Positions 22,858 through 35,397 are shown, counted from the first letter of the stretch. The stretch: 64,000 nucleotides of DNA from Dipteronia dyeriana (GCA_032871835.1 CM065301.1:21841291-21905290), one strand, 5' to 3'. Made by a program: numbers and translations. Notes: a model not told the origin generated them from the letters alone.

Positions 22858-24252
22858 GAGCTAACAATCTCAAATGTAAATTCTCTATTTACAAGAGATA
22901 ATTTTGTACATTATTGTATCCTAGATTTAATTTATAATTTTTATCAGTCTAAAGCATACTTGATCTCTCAAAAGCTATGCTTGACTTTATCACATTTCAT
23001 GTATTCACAATTGTAACAAATACAATTGGTCGACCGGTGAATACATAAGTCAAATAAAAATTCATTAAATCTTCCCATTTCATCTCTATCTCTCCGTCTC
23101 CAGAACAACTGCTACCCTAGACGTGCCCCATAGGCTGAATTATCATAGCCATAGAAATAACACGCTAAATGTGCTACCATTATCCCATCACTTCAAGATA
23201 AAGTGAATGGTCATAAGGACACTGTTTGAAGTTAACGTAAAACTTCAATGGAACTTACACAATGAGGAAACAGGGATTCATTTTCTCATTTTCTCATTTT
23301 CTCATTTTCTACATCGGTCACAAAGAGCACACGTGGTATGAAACACGTGTTACAGTGAATTTCATTCTAAATAAGAATGCATATGTCTTTATATTATTCA
23401 TTGTACAGATCTTAATCTAGCCACAACTCTTGTGACTAACCTGAGTTCTTAAAAGCTCGCCTCTCTCTGACGCCATATTAAGATCTCATATCTGGCTTGA
23501 ATCAGGTATCAATGATAGTGGAGTCTATCATGATCGGTTCTAAAATATATTAGTATATTTATTGTGAACCTTATCTTGACAAATTCAAGGCGACATATTC
23601 ATATATACTAGCTCCGCGAGAATATATCCTACATATTCTCTAATATATATATGTCTCATCTCAGCTTGCTATCTCAGCAACTGAGGCAATCGCATGTGTA
23701 AGAATGCTGGTCTCAACCTGACGACATATTTTTATTACATTATGTGTGTAAATATGCTAGTATTAACGGTAAATTCCCTTACTATTAAAGTTATATCATA
23801 ATCCTCTAAATCTAGGATTATATTGATATACATTTACCAATTTTTGTAGCATAATTTATATTGGGCCTTGTACATATCACAATGTACACTTATTAGTTAG
23901 TCGTACTTTCAAGGTATGTCATAATCCTCTTGACAACATCTCAGTAATCAAGGATTATATTGGTGTCCACTCACCAATATTACGACGTAACTAATGATAG
24001 ACTTTGTACATATAACAATGTATATGAGACTATGTATAGTACTAACATGAGGAACTTGTAATTAATAACTTGTAATTAATAACTTGATCATATAGAGTTT
24101 CAATGTAAACATTGAGGATAAGAGTTTGTAATTTCATAATAGGAGTATCTATGAGCCTATAATTGCTCATTTCGAATCAACTATTACTCCTAATATATAT
24201 AAGCCACATTACTCATATAAAATCTCAAAGAAATTTGAGAATTACCATTTCA

Positions 24253-24444
24253 TTATGGTTTTACAAACTCTTCATTATTTCTAACCAAGACATATAGTCC
24301 ACATATATAGATAATATAAAAATTATCCTTAACCTGTTTAGTGTACTTACCATGGCTATCTTTAGTCATCAGTAATCTATAAAACATTACAGCTTGATGA
24401 AATAAAAGATACCACTTTCTAGAGGATTGTTTCAAACCATACAT
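24253..24444 (-). pseudogene. Copia reverse-transcriptase remnant
   Basis: The frame begins MYGLKQSSRKWYLLFHQAV, the conserved YGLKQ-S/A-R-W block of Copia RT. It then runs KQVKDNFYIIYI and YVLVRNNEEF where YVDD plus an NN-containing segment is expected, so the catalytic YVDD aspartates are gone. It is a short island in a pol gene otherwise destroyed by stops. Non-functional. Confidence 0.8.
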
Positions 24445-24999
24445 TAATCAAGCAAACACACTTATGCGCTCTTGATCTTTTGAAACGAAAAATTTACAGG
24501 CAACTCCATGTAAATCTCTTCCTCTAGTTCTCTATCGAGAAGTACAATCATTACATCCATCTGATGTAATTTCAGGTTCAAATATATGACTAGTGCTAAA
24601 ATAAGGCATATAGAATAAAACTTTACTTCCAAAGAATAAGTTTCTTCATTTGCGATTAATCACACCTTATACCTCTCATTAGTACTTTCAGCCTTACATA
24701 TGATATATATAGAATCCATACGTTCATAACGGTCTAATGACCAGGCGGTAAGTGAATCAAGTCCCGGACATGATCATTTACTATACTCCATCTCCCCTTC
24801 CATTGCTTTCATTCATATATTCACTTAGTAGATATAAGTGATAGCTCAATTCTAAAATCTTTGGCTCATCACTGTCAAGTGAAGTAATCATTAAAAAATT
24901 CCCTTTCAATCTCCGAAAGATGAAATGGGATAATTTGGTGATTATGTCCACGAGTTGGTAAATTATTACAGTGGCTGATTTAACAGCTGTTTCACTCCC

Positions 25000-25115
25000 A
25001 CTAATGATGAAAGATCCATGAGGATTTCTACTCCTACTAGGGTGTAGATTTCCACTTCCACTTCCACTAGGGATGAAAGATCCATTTAGAATTCCACTCC
25101 CACTAGGGATGGAGG
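25000..25115. repeat. 'cactagggatgaaagatccat' short repeats in Copia-1
   Basis: Three to four imperfect copies of a unit containing 'ccactagggatgaaagatc', spaced about 40-65 bp, within the decayed pol region. Confidence 0.7.
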
Positions 25116-25194
25116 ATCAAGTTAAATTTTAATTTACCGCCACTCGCATATTAACACAGATCATCTAATTCTAAATTAGATATCTATATTAAAT

Positions 25195-25500
25195 TCATTT
25201 CTACTAAGAAATTCATTTCTGCTAAGAAATTCATTCTCTAATAATGACATCTTGTGATTCAAATTCAGTCACACTTCTATCTAATTATACACCATCGTTT
25301 ATTTAATCCTTTGGAATGCACAGAGTATCAAATAATGATACAAATTCTCTTCTTGCATCCAATTTCTCATTTCTATAAGATGGATTATAAACATAATCTT
25401 CATACCCCTAGGGCTGTAGATTAGTCAGACCAAGCTACCTACCTGTTCAGAATTCATATGGTGTAGAAGTGTTTGATTAAAATGGAACATGATTAAGAAA
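25195..25500 (-). pseudogene. Possible Copia integrase C-terminal/linker remnant
   Basis: Minus-strand pieces such as 'KMSLLENEFLS' resemble the region after integrase where many Copia polyproteins read '..V.F.E.EFL', preceded by a degraded glycine/tyrosine-rich segment. Several stops are present. The call is tentative, supported mainly by its position between the gag knuckle and RT. Confidence 0.35.
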
Positions 25501-26539
25501 GTCGGTAGCAATTATCATATCTTCTAGTAAGATACTAAATAATTCACATGCACCATCACAGACTTAACCATTTCCAACAGTATTTAATTCCTTATTTCCG
25601 CTACACAATTTGTTGCAAAATCCAAGGAATAAATAAATATCTTTTTTATATCTTTTTTATATCTTTCTTACTAAACAATTCCTTGAACTGTTCAGAAAGA
25701 TATTTACGTACTCGGTTTATTCTTTAAAACTCAAAAAGTTTATCATCTAATATGGTCCTCAACCAAACAATCTGAATGCCATCCAATGCTTTCGATTTAT
25801 GAGAGATCAAATAGATATGACCGAGACATCTAAAGATATTAATGAATGTAACTAGATATGAAATTTCAACCTAGTCTTTACACTCATTCAATCACAAATG
25901 TAATTATGAATTAGTTGCAATGGAATTCCTGATCTAGTTCCTTATTAAATGGTTTTCTAGTTGTTTTTCTTGCTAGATAATTTGCATGACCTTTAAGATA
26001 AATGAGTCAAATTAGTCCTACTTGACTGATATACTCATTTTATCTAGTTCAACATGACTTAATCTAGCATGCTAAAATATCCTCACCATTACCATTGTAA
26101 TGATTGAAAACAAACAAAATTATAACTGTCTCTACTGACGTATAATTCCATAAAACCATTAAATTATCAAGTACCATATGAATATAATTTTAGCAAATTA
26201 AATTCATATAACCATCATGATCATTAATGATAACCCGAATCAATGAGGATAACCTTGGACATTAAAACCCAGTTAGATCTCAAGTGTATATTAGAACATC
26301 ATGGAGTCTAAATTTAGGCTACCATGCAAACCCAGTTTGTAGGTATTTAACTCTAAAATTGTTCTAACACATATACATCTTGTCTCTTATAATCTAACTT
26401 TACTCAACTAATGATTTACAGTTTCTTATTGAATGGTATGTCTTTACTTATCCACCGTCCACAATAGATGAGATTCAAAAGAAAATACCTAACTAGAAAC
26501 TTAAGCATAACTTAACAAATTCTTAAGTTTGGGTTTTAC

Positions 26540-26610
26540 TTTTTTCGACCCAACGCATTTATAAGTGAAAAAGACCCAGCTTGTCACAACGTCAACAAGC
26601 TATTTTAGTT
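26540..26610 (-). pseudogene. Copia gag CCHC zinc-knuckle remnant
   Basis: On the minus strand one frame reads AC*RCDKLGLFHL*MRW, matching the C-x2-C-x4-H-x4-C knuckle of Copia gag (typical CWxCxKxGHxxxxC). Two stops have replaced residues and the final Cys is lost. It lies about 3 kb inside the 5' LTR, farther than usual. Confidence 0.55.
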
Positions 26611-28319
26611 GTGTTCTTCCTCAATTCATTATCCCTAAACTTCTTGCATATTCCGATCTAGGATTAAGTGGTTATGATTATATTCTCTTCTCCTTTTGGT
26701 AATAACTATTTCCACTAATATGCTCAAAACTAAAAGTTTTATGCAAGTTGGAATCTTTCATATAAATTGGCTAGAATCCTAAGCCGCCTTTAGGCGCTCA
26801 TTTTCTACTACTAAAATGACACGATTGAAACGTGCCATATTAATTTTATATATATTCCAACTATCAAAAGAGATCAGATCATTTAGTCGGTTTATCATGT
26901 TTTATATTCTTATTGGAGACTGCCACTAATTTTGGTGCTTCTTATAAGTACTATAAAACTTGATACCGTACATACTAAATTTTAGTACTCAAAATCTTAC
27001 TAAAAATTTCCCTTCAAGACAAAACTCTGAAAGGTAAACCACTTTACTAAAATCATATTGTACTTGTAAAACATACATGTGAAATTACTATTTAACTTAC
27101 TCCGCAACATGATGCGAGTAATTTAACTTATGGCTTGATAAGCCTTCACATCTTGTATGTCGAGCAATAAGTACTATGCCGAAGTTCAATCATGATTCAT
27201 GTTATAGTCTCAAGAGTTTCATACTCTTAAAATACACTAAATCTTTTCGTATCTATTCCCAAGATTACAAGACTTAGTTTATCGCAATCAAATTGGCCAC
27301 AATATTATAGATATATAATCTATATTTTATGCTAATCTATGTAGAGACATACAATCTACTATGCAAGCATATTAATTTTCAAAAATACACACATTTAATT
27401 TTGCTGCAAACGTTGACCGAACAAATGATGAAACAATTTAAGGAACAAAATCGAAAAAGTCATCAAAGCGTCTAATTACCATCCGTTTCCAAAAATTTAA
27501 TCATCATTAATTTAGTACTTTGCACAAAATTCTAATTCTAATATTGTACTCAACAATTTAGAATTCCTAAAACAAGTGATCATATAAATAACATAATAAT
27601 ACAATGCATGAGTCCCAACAAAATATTTTATGGGTCAAACCGTTTTTACTACAAAGTAAATAAACCAAAATTATTTACTATAGAACCGTTTATTAAAACC
27701 ACAGTATTTTCTCAAAATACGTGATTTTGCATGCTATTCATTCTATACGTTTCATATTTATATCGATCATCAATGAGAAAGACTCTCTGAGTCTTCACAA
27801 ATAATCTAATTGTCATTTTCTCAAAATATTTGATCATCTTTCGCGTGTGCAATAACTCATGTGCCTAGCTCTATGAATATTCATTGCGGATGTAGTAGAT
27901 CGCCTCACATTCCCAAGAATGTAACGCTTCTCTAAGATTTCTAGTTCACACACTATATGACCAAAATACATCGTGGTACCTTACTCTAGCTTTTTCAACC
28001 TTATAAATCTATTAACTCTTTGGGAAATTTCATTAAAAGACTATCTACTGCATCTCTCCACATAAAAGCACGAGTCATTGACTGCGGCTATATGTCATTA
28101 ATAAGATTTATGAAATCTTCTCCATTAAGACATATGAGATAATGCAGATTTATTCTAAAATTTTTCTAACTCATTTAGAAAAAATTGTCTTTTAATGACC
28201 TTATACATTTCCAATGTATATTCTAATCAAACGTCTTTTTCCTGATTGCATAATTAATTAGACGGAGAATTTTAAACGAAGGTCTTTCAATATACATAGC
28301 TCCTACTGAAGCTAAATTT

Positions 28320-28960
28320 CGGTGGCCAATTTTTTTGTAGGAAAATTCCATGACCGTTAGAAAACAGTGCTAAAAGTCCTACTGGAAAAATTCACGGTGG
28401 CCGAAAATGCCACCGGAAACCATCATTGAAATCTGTATCGAAAACTGTTATCGAAAATCGTAACGGAGATCGACATCGAAAACCGTAACCAGAAACCGTC
28501 ACCAAAAATCATACTGGAAATTGTCATTAGAATCCAAACAAAAAATTGTCACTTGAATTCGTGCTTGAATCCGTCTTATTAAAAATCTCATCCGGAATTT
28601 ATAGGGCATTAATTCAGCTCCCATTAGAGTGAAACACATCGATGAAATTAATAAAAAAAAATTGAAATTTAAAAAAACTAAAAATAAAAATGTATTTTTT
28701 ATCACCGGAAAGCCGTCATCGGTCGCCGGAAAACCACTCATGATCGTCGGAAAATAACCTTTGGTCGCCGGGAAACATCACCGGAACTATTCATCGACCA
28801 TCAGAAAAGTCACCGGAAAACGTGCCGATCAGTGTACCGAAACCGGTCCGATCGGTGATGACATGGCACCGGTAACTGTTCCAAACGTCTAAAACCGTTG
28901 CCGGAAACTTCCCCGGTGGCCAGAAACCATCAACGGTTTCCTTCGTCCACGTAAACGACA
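28320..28960. repeat. 'ccggaaa' motif cluster in the Copia-1 leader
   Basis: Short, irregular motifs 'caccggaaa', 'cgtcaccg' and 'catcgaaaaccgt' recur many times. The region is markedly richer in G+C than its surroundings. Minus-strand frames 28499-28741 and 28791-29018 cover parts of it but have no recognisable domain. Confidence 0.6.
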
Positions 28961-29678
28961 CGTGTCTTGTTGTCACTAGGACACGTGTCGCAATGACACA
29001 CCACTTGACATGTGGCATTTTCTAAGAGATCCACGTGTTAACATATTAATCACCCAAGCCTTTTGTGCCCAACGCCCACTCGCGCCGGTGGAGAGTGTGA
29101 TGCACGAGCCGTCTTCCCATACTTTTCCGATCATGGGACCACCACCATCCGACTCCAAATTTAATTATAATTCCATTTATGCCCTTAATTATAACGTTTG
29201 GGTTAGGAGTGAAATACACTCTCCGATCATAGGAGAGTGGAACATGTTCTTCATGTTCTTCGCCCACATTCAAGAATAAACAATTTTCCAGAATTTAATC
29301 CACTGCATGAAATTTAGAAATCGTTTTTCTCCCTCGTTTCATAACCAAATTATGCAAATGACCTATCGTTGGAAATATATCAAAAGGCTCTATCTAATGG
29401 TACCAAGATCGCAGAGAAACAAAAAAATGACAATAAAATTCGAACCCCATAACAGTCACGGGTTTCGTTTTTAATTCTTCAAAATTCTCTTAATTTTGAA
29501 GTTAAATCATGGCAAGAATCTCCAGAACATATAAGCACATATATATGTATACAATCATGCCATCTAAAACGAAATATAACAAGTGTGTGGTGTTATGCCA
29601 TTATTGAATTGTGAAGCAATCAAAACGTGAAAGCAATTCCTAAGCATGACATTTCTACCAGAATACAATCTCAATCAT

Positions 29679-29690
29679 GCTCTGATATCA
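29679..29690 (-). other. Primer-binding site of Copia-1
   Basis: Minus strand tgatatcagagc differs from the usual tRNA-iMet site TGGTATCAGAGC at one base and starts one base inside the 5' LTR. Confidence 0.8.
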
Positions 29691-29691
29691 A

Positions 29692-30322
29692 TGTAAATAA
29701 TATTAGATATAAACAAAACGAATTCGGATTACCGTTCACCATCGAAAATCCGAATTTCAACGGAAGCAGGGATCGAACACCTGGAACTGAATCACCGGTC
29801 GGAGGATGATCACATCATCGGAAAGTCCCCTCTAATCACAATGCATGTTACCCACACTTTGATTATAGATGGGAGAAAATTCTACAGATTTTCTCCACAT
29901 CTCTCTTGTGCTTTTATTCTCTAGATTTTTGTGTTCTCTATTGAACACATGCACACATGCATTATTTCATGCAATACTCTCTTACACACACATATGCCTT
30001 TGCATTGCACAACACACACAAGCTTTGCATTTTACAAACAATGTTTTCCCATACACATATATAATGCTTAGACACAGTCACACACACATTCACGTTATTA
30101 TGTGTGTCTTGTTATGTGTGTCTTAATCAGTCTCTAACATTCATGTATATATAGCATAAAACTGTTCATTGGGCTTGTGTTTGGGCTTTGCATATATGTC
30201 ATAGGCATGGGCTTGAGCTTGGGTTTGGATTACATGGATTTTGGGCTTTCCATGTATTACTTGTGTTCTTGGCCCACTTGGGTATATAATGGGTCTCCAA
30301 CCCATACCCAAATATATTAACA
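29692..30322 (-). repeat. 5' LTR of Copia-1
   Basis: 631 bp, a direct repeat of 21948-22580. Both LTRs include the 'cacaacacacacaca' and 'cttgagcttgggtttgg' stretches. Open frames inside are conserved only because the LTRs are. Confidence 0.92.
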
Positions 30323-30476
30323 TCAACTCTATATATACACAAATGCAAATTAACATTCATTTAACACTAATCAGTAGTTCTTTGTTTATGGGGTTTTAGG
30401 ATTATTTTCTCTTGCAGGGTTAAGATTTTCCCTAGGTTTTTTTAGTCTATATATATTCAATTTTCGAATATCAAGC
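30323..30476 (+). promoter_or_regulatory. Upstream/5'-UTR region of beta, shared with delta
   Basis: The sequence 'ggttttaggattattttctc' followed by a 'gattttcc..taggttttt' stretch is conserved upstream of both beta and delta (54905-54990). Conservation extends above the ATG, consistent with a duplicated promoter or leader. No TATA box is assigned with confidence. Confidence 0.4.
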
Positions 30477-30944
30477 ATGAGCAGCAAACAACATGACGTT
30501 GGGTGTTGTAAAGTCAACATTATTGATCATGTATTTATAGAAGATGAAAAGGAGTTTGAATATGATGATTATCAAGTATAGAAGATTTTGGATAACTATT
30601 TTTTATGTTTTGAAGAAAATGCCAGCGAATTAGAAGAAGAAACGCCCCTCAACAGTAATGTTGATCTACATCTTTTGAAACTGATGATGAACAAAAATTG
30701 GAAGAACTACTAATGGCGGTTGATCAGCCATCTTTTGAAACTGCTGATGAAGAAGAATTGGAAGAATTACTAATGGCAAACCATAACGAGCCGCATCCTT
30801 TTCATTGTTTTTTGGAGAAACCGTAAAAGAAAGCTACGACGAATAAGATTGCATTGATGGAAGACCTTTTTCTTGATGATTTTTATGAGCCTCAATTACC
30901 TACTTTTCTTATCCAACTTTATTTGCACAATTAGTCAACAATGA
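30477..30944 (+). pseudogene. Beta: small acidic-protein gene, disabled
   Basis: It starts at ATG 30477 (MSSKQHDVGCCKV; delta has MSCKQHNGGCCKV) and continues EDEKEFEYDDYQV, where a TAG replaces the tryptophan codon kept in delta (VWKILDDYF). After KILDNYFLCFEENASELEEE a frameshift follows. A 60-nt segment encoding FETxDEExLEELLMA-like sequence is present twice in tandem (about 30668-30787) but once in delta. A short insertion precedes the last codons. The family is acidic in the middle with a lysine-rich patch (KLQKKAKAK in delta) and a hydrophobic C-terminus. I do not recognise it and assign no function. Roughly 130-150 residues when intact. Confidence 0.65.
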
Positions 30945-31257
30945 GATGAATCCACTCCGTGTATAGCTGCAACAATCTAAGAGACCATCACTCACTTTTG
31001 ATATTAGTATATATTCTACTACAAGATTTGCGTCTTTTTCTTTTATGTTTAATTAGATGGGAAATCCTTGCATGAGTTGGAGTACTGAAACTTCTTGTAA
31101 CTTCTTTAAAGATTGTTATCTTATTGGACTACTCTTGTGTTATTTCTTGCATTTGTATTACCACATTCATGATTGATTTTGGTTATATATTTCATTTTAT
31201 TTTTTGAAATTACATATTCGATCTTTTAAATTAAGAAATTTAATATGCAATTTTTTC
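30945..31257 (+). repeat. 3' flank of beta, duplicated after delta
   Basis: It aligns with 56330-56600 ('gtacaagatttgc', 'tgagaaatccttgca', 'aaacttcttgtaa', 'tgttatttcttgcatttgta'). The site 'caatctaagagaccatcac' (30974-30992) is continuous here, whereas delta carries a MITE at this point. Confidence 0.75.
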
Positions 31258-31393
31258 TGAGGAACTGAAAAAAAAAGGCAATGAAAAAGAGAGATCTCTT
31301 TCTTGATGATTTTCTTTGGGCCTCATCATCTCCATGTTTATTTTAACTAACTTTTTCACCATTATCCAAGATTTGTTTTTTGAAAGAACCATT
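31258..31393 (+). pseudogene. Gamma, left part: 3' fragment of the acidic-protein family
   Basis: The stretch 'agatctctttcttgatgattttctttggg' (31290-31319, here given in outline) parallels alpha and delta codons for DLFLDDFY. It is cut at 31393 by Copia-2; the continuation resumes at 36803 with 'ccataatccaagaatt'. Too short to encode a protein. Confidence 0.55.
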
Positions 31394-31923
31394 TGTAAGT
31401 TTTTTTAATAAAATTATGAGCAACATATAATATTATTTTTTGAGTTTATGAAAACCGAATTGATTGGAGTCTTTAAGGAAGAGAGAGTTGACCGGATTAA
31501 GCCTGATTAGTTATGATTAATATTTGTTGGGTTTGGTACACCTTAACTACATTAAATATATGTAGGATATAATATGAACTATTGTATATGTATGAGCCTA
31601 ATATTCCTTTTATGATTAACCATTCTATTAGGATTGTGAATCCTTTATGGGTTAGGATTCTAGAAAGTTATACTATTTATAAGGGGTTCTTACTCTCACT
31701 CATAGTGCGTGTTATAGAAATGTCTCCTCATTAGGCAGTCTGAATAAGGTGAGAAGAGAGTAGAAGACTTTCTATTGTTCTTTTCAGGTTATTGCGCTAT
31801 TATAGATTCAGGGATTAAAACTCTCTACGAATTGAATGGTTTCCGTTTCATTTCTAGGTATGCGTCTATTCATATTTATCTATACAATACAAGATTTAAT
31901 TATTTTTACATATAATGCTTACA
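31394..31923 (+). repeat. 5' LTR of Copia-2
   Basis: 530 bp, a direct repeat of 36275-36802. Shared landmarks are 'aaaccgaattgattggagt', 'atagtgcgtgtta' and 'agaagagagtagaagactt'. Confidence 0.9.
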
Positions 31924-31924
31924 G

Positions 31925-31937
31925 TGGAATCAAAGCC
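31925..31937 (+). other. Primer-binding site of Copia-2
   Basis: tggaatcaaagcc, one base after the LTR, differs at two positions from TGGTATCAGAGCC (tRNA-iMet). Confidence 0.65.
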
Positions 31938-32204
31938 AATCGTATTGTTGTACAGGTTGAATGATTTTGATTTCGTATCTGTATTTTGCTTTTATACACA
32001 CTGGATTAATTGAGTTAAATTATTGTTGCTATTAATTAAACCCATATATGAATTGTGTGATGATTTTACATGTTGTCCAAGTTTGTATTTGAATGGAGAA
32101 CCACAGTCTCACTTGCTATGAACAACGCACACAATTGCATCTGATTGTATGGATTGTTTGAATCATGGAATTTGTTTATTTTTTTATTGAATTATTTTAG
32201 AATA

Positions 32205-32425
32205 ATGTTAAACATCCCACCTATAATCCCAACAGTTTCATACCTACACATGTGACAATTGATGTGCCACTTGATGAGTGAATATACATTAATTATTGAG
32301 TGGATATATGAGTAAGTGAGATAAATTATAATTAATGTGTATCCACTCATCAAGTGACACATCGACTATCACATGTGTTAGGATGGAAATGGTGGGATTA
32401 TAGATGAGATGTGTAGCCTTACTCG
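32205..32425. mobile_element. Fold-back MITE inside Copia-2
   Basis: The left arm 'cccacctataatccca', 'cacatgtgacaattgatgtg', 'ccacttgatgagtg' is inverted in the right arm ('cactcatcaagtgacaca', 'tcacatgtgtt', 'tgggattatagatgaga'). Arms are about 95 bp with a short loop. The minus-strand frame 32289-32474 is incidental. Confidence 0.8.
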
Positions 32426-33428
32426 TTATTTTATCGTAATAATTCTTTAAAACAAAAAAAAATGGCATAAGCAATTTTTAAGATAATAGATTCTTGCTTA
32501 TGATTTTCATCTAGTGAGTTATATGGTGATTTTTGTAAATAATAATCTTTATGGATCTTTGAACTCTTTTCGTATTCTAAATTCTACTTTTAGGTTTTAG
32601 AATTAAATTGATGATTGTTCTTACAGCTTAAATATAATTATTTTAATCACATGACCAAATGTAGAATAAAGATAATTGATTCGTAGAGCATTTTGATTAT
32701 TTGTAAACTCTCGATTTTAAGTCTTTTGATTAATTGTAATAAAAAGTGATCTCATAAAATATAAGGATATAACTGCAAATGTTAGAAACTATTATTAATA
32801 GTTTATAGAATATATATGGTCTATTTTATTTATAAGAATAATTGCATCTATGCATTATACATTCTTGGGGGGGGAGTGTTAAAAATGTATAATTTCAAAG
32901 ACTTGCGTTTAAGGAAGAAATCTTGTGCTTGTGATATTCATATCGAATAAATGTCATGTTTATTGAATTGTAATTTTGGATATCATTGAAGTTTGGTTTC
33001 TGACTTAGTTTTCAGACAGTTGTAAACTAATTGGTTGTAAATGATTTTTCAAGGTAATAATATTTTCAACTTAAATATTGAAAGTTATGTGGTCAGATTT
33101 ATGAGTTGAATGTTTTACTTGTAAATTAGTATTAAGTTTGCATACTTTAAGACTTTATTGACATAGTTAATCAAGTTTTCAGACAATGGTGTTTAGTTTA
33201 ATAATGTTGTAGCATTTTAAGACTTGTTAAAGGCTCTATTTTGTCATTAGACATAACTGAGGGTCAGTGGGAGTAAGTTTATTTTATATGTGCTCTATGT
33301 TGTCATTTGTGTGACATTAAGAATTTTATCTCTAGTATTTCATGGTGAAAATCTCGAACAAACTTATTTTGATAATGCTATTAAGAAAATATATTAATAG
33401 AGCACTTAAAGGGTTATGTATGATTACA

Positions 33429-33492
33429 AGTGTACTTGTTTGAGGTACCTATTGATAAAAGTGTACTTGTTTGAGGTACCTATTGATAAAAG
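33429..33492. repeat. 32-bp tandem duplication in Copia-2
   Basis: The unit beginning 'gtgtacttgtttgaggtacc' is repeated directly with no visible difference. Confidence 0.95.
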
Positions 33493-33788
33493 TGATAAAC
33501 TTACATAATTTTAATTCCTCCAAGTAAATTGAAGCGTTCTAATAAGAAAGATCATATATGTATCTGTAAATGATATTTTGATGTAAGTAGATTTCAAACC
33601 AATTTGACATGTATCATTAGATAGTAATAAAAAAAGGAGGTTTCATCGTATTTGTAGAGGTTAATTGTTTCATGCTCACATATATGTATGTTTATAGAAA
33701 TATATGGTTTTATATATTGCAACTCTAAAGAATTTTAATTATGAAATCAGATTTTGAGGTAGATTGTGATAAAGGTTATTATGATTTT

Positions 33789-35397
33789 AGTCACTCTAGT
33801 TTGCGTTTATCTGGGTTTGATCCACTAGTTTTTGGAATTACTAACTTTAGTATTTTAGTTCTCTGACAATACAAATTCGAGTCCTTTCCGTCAAATTTCG
33901 TTAATTTTTGTTGACTTCCGTTAGGTCAACAAGGGCAATATGGGAAATTTGACAAGCTTCTAAACGCTTTCGTCACATTTTCCATATTACCCTTGTTGAT
34001 CGGAAGTCGATGAAAACAAAAAATTTAAAATTAAAAAATAAATTAAAACAAAAATAACTCATCAACTCTATCTCATATTCTCATCTCTTTCTTATCTCTC
34101 CGTCTCATTACCCATCAACAGCATTCATCACCCATCCTTTAAAAATTGATTTTTTTTTTATACAAAAAAAATCTCCAGCTCATCCCACCGTCATCACTCA
34201 TCATCATCTTCTTTCAACCTCATCTCTTTCTCTTTTCTTTCATCAGTTCATCACACAAACAGACAAACTCAAATAAAAAATAAGAACCCAACAATCACAC
34301 AACCCGATATCTTTCAATCCCAAATCCAAAAATAAAAAATATACTCATTTCAATCCCAAAACACAAATCCAAAAATAGAAAAGCACCCACAAATCCAAAA
34401 ATATTGTTCTAGCGACGGTGGACGATCTGCTCCTCCGCGAGCAGATCTGCAAGCCATCAACCTCCTCTGGCTTGTCTCCCTCCTTTTTCCTCCTCTCGGC
34501 ACCTCCGGGATCACTTTCTTGTTTGTTTCCTGTTTTTTTTTTATCCTTTATTCTCTTTTTGGATTTTGGTTCGTTGGATTGTAGAATCTGGCGGTGGGTG
34601 TGGTTGACGGTGAAATGGTGGTGTTCGTGTTCGTGTGAGTTTGGATTTTATATGTTTTAGGTTTGAGTTTGTGTTTGATAGATTTTTTTTTTCAATTTCA
34701 ATTTTTATTCCTTATATTTTGGTGATTGTCTTTCGATTTTGGATTATTTTTTTCTTGTTTGGGAGTTTTCTGTAAAAGAGAGAAGATAAGGGATGGTGAT
34801 TTTTGGGTTTGTGGTGGTTTTTCTGAGTTTGTTTTGGCTTTTGTTTTGGTTTTGATTTCGATTTTGATTGCGATTTTGGTATTGATGATAATATTCTGGG
34901 TTTGATGGTGTTGACAATGAATTTTGGTGTGGTGTGGCTGGGTTCTAAGTTTGGTGATGATGGTGGAAGTTCTGGGTTCGGTGGTGTTGATATGATGAAT
35001 GGTAGATTTTTTTTATTTTTTATTTTGGAAGTTCTGAATTTTTTAAGTTCTGGGTTTGTTGTTTAATGTTTAGATGATGAAGGATGGTATTGAATCTGGT
35101 GATTGACAGAGAGAAACGTGGTATGAATGGGAGATTTTTTTATTTTTTTTAAATTTGATTTTTTAATATTAGTTTTTTTATTAAATCAATTTTTTTTCAA
35201 TTATTAATTTTGTTATTTAATTAAATATAAATTACCATATTGACCTTTATCAGAAACCTTCATTAAGGGTATTTCGGTCATTATATGCTCTGACAATGTC
35301 AGTCCGTTTGTTTTCACAGAATGACTAAAGTTAGTAATTTCAAAAACTAGTGGATCAAATCCAGATAAACGCAAACCAGAGAGACTAAAATCTTAAT
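33789..35397. mobile_element. Non-autonomous DNA element with about 60-bp inverted ends
   Basis: The left end 'tttgcgtttatctgggtttg' plus 'ccactagtttttg' is inverted at the right end ('caaaaactagtgg', 'caaatccagataaacgcaaa'). It is nested inside Copia-2. Interior subterminal segments carry 'gttgacttccgttaggtcaac' on the left. The interior is a run of C-rich then T/G-rich low-complexity sequence. The frame 34418-34660 has no recognisable domain. Confidence 0.8.

Larger units (their letters stand above)
21948..30322 (-). mobile_element. Copia-1: Ty1/Copia-type LTR retrotransposon, decayed
   Basis: Two direct LTRs (21948-22580 and 29692-30322) look about 95% identical by eye. Each is bounded by TG...CA in both orientations. 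Flanks taaac (21943-21947) and tcaac (30323-30327) agree at 4 of 5. The tRNA-Met-like primer site (minus tgatatcagagc) next to the right LTR and the purine tract (gagtgggaga) next to the left LTR fix the direction as minus. The interior keeps a gag-type CCHC remnant and a reverse-transcriptase fragment, riddled with stops. It split the alpha-beta intergenic region of the acidic-protein gene array. Confidence 0.9.

Noticed and set aside
22777..23016. 79-residue plus-strand frame
   Set aside because: It starts in an (AT)n microsatellite inside Copia-1, with no similarity to gag or pol and on the wrong strand.
34418..34660. 80-residue plus-strand frame
   Set aside because: Low-complexity Phe/Leu/Ser composition inside a nested non-autonomous element; no conserved motif.
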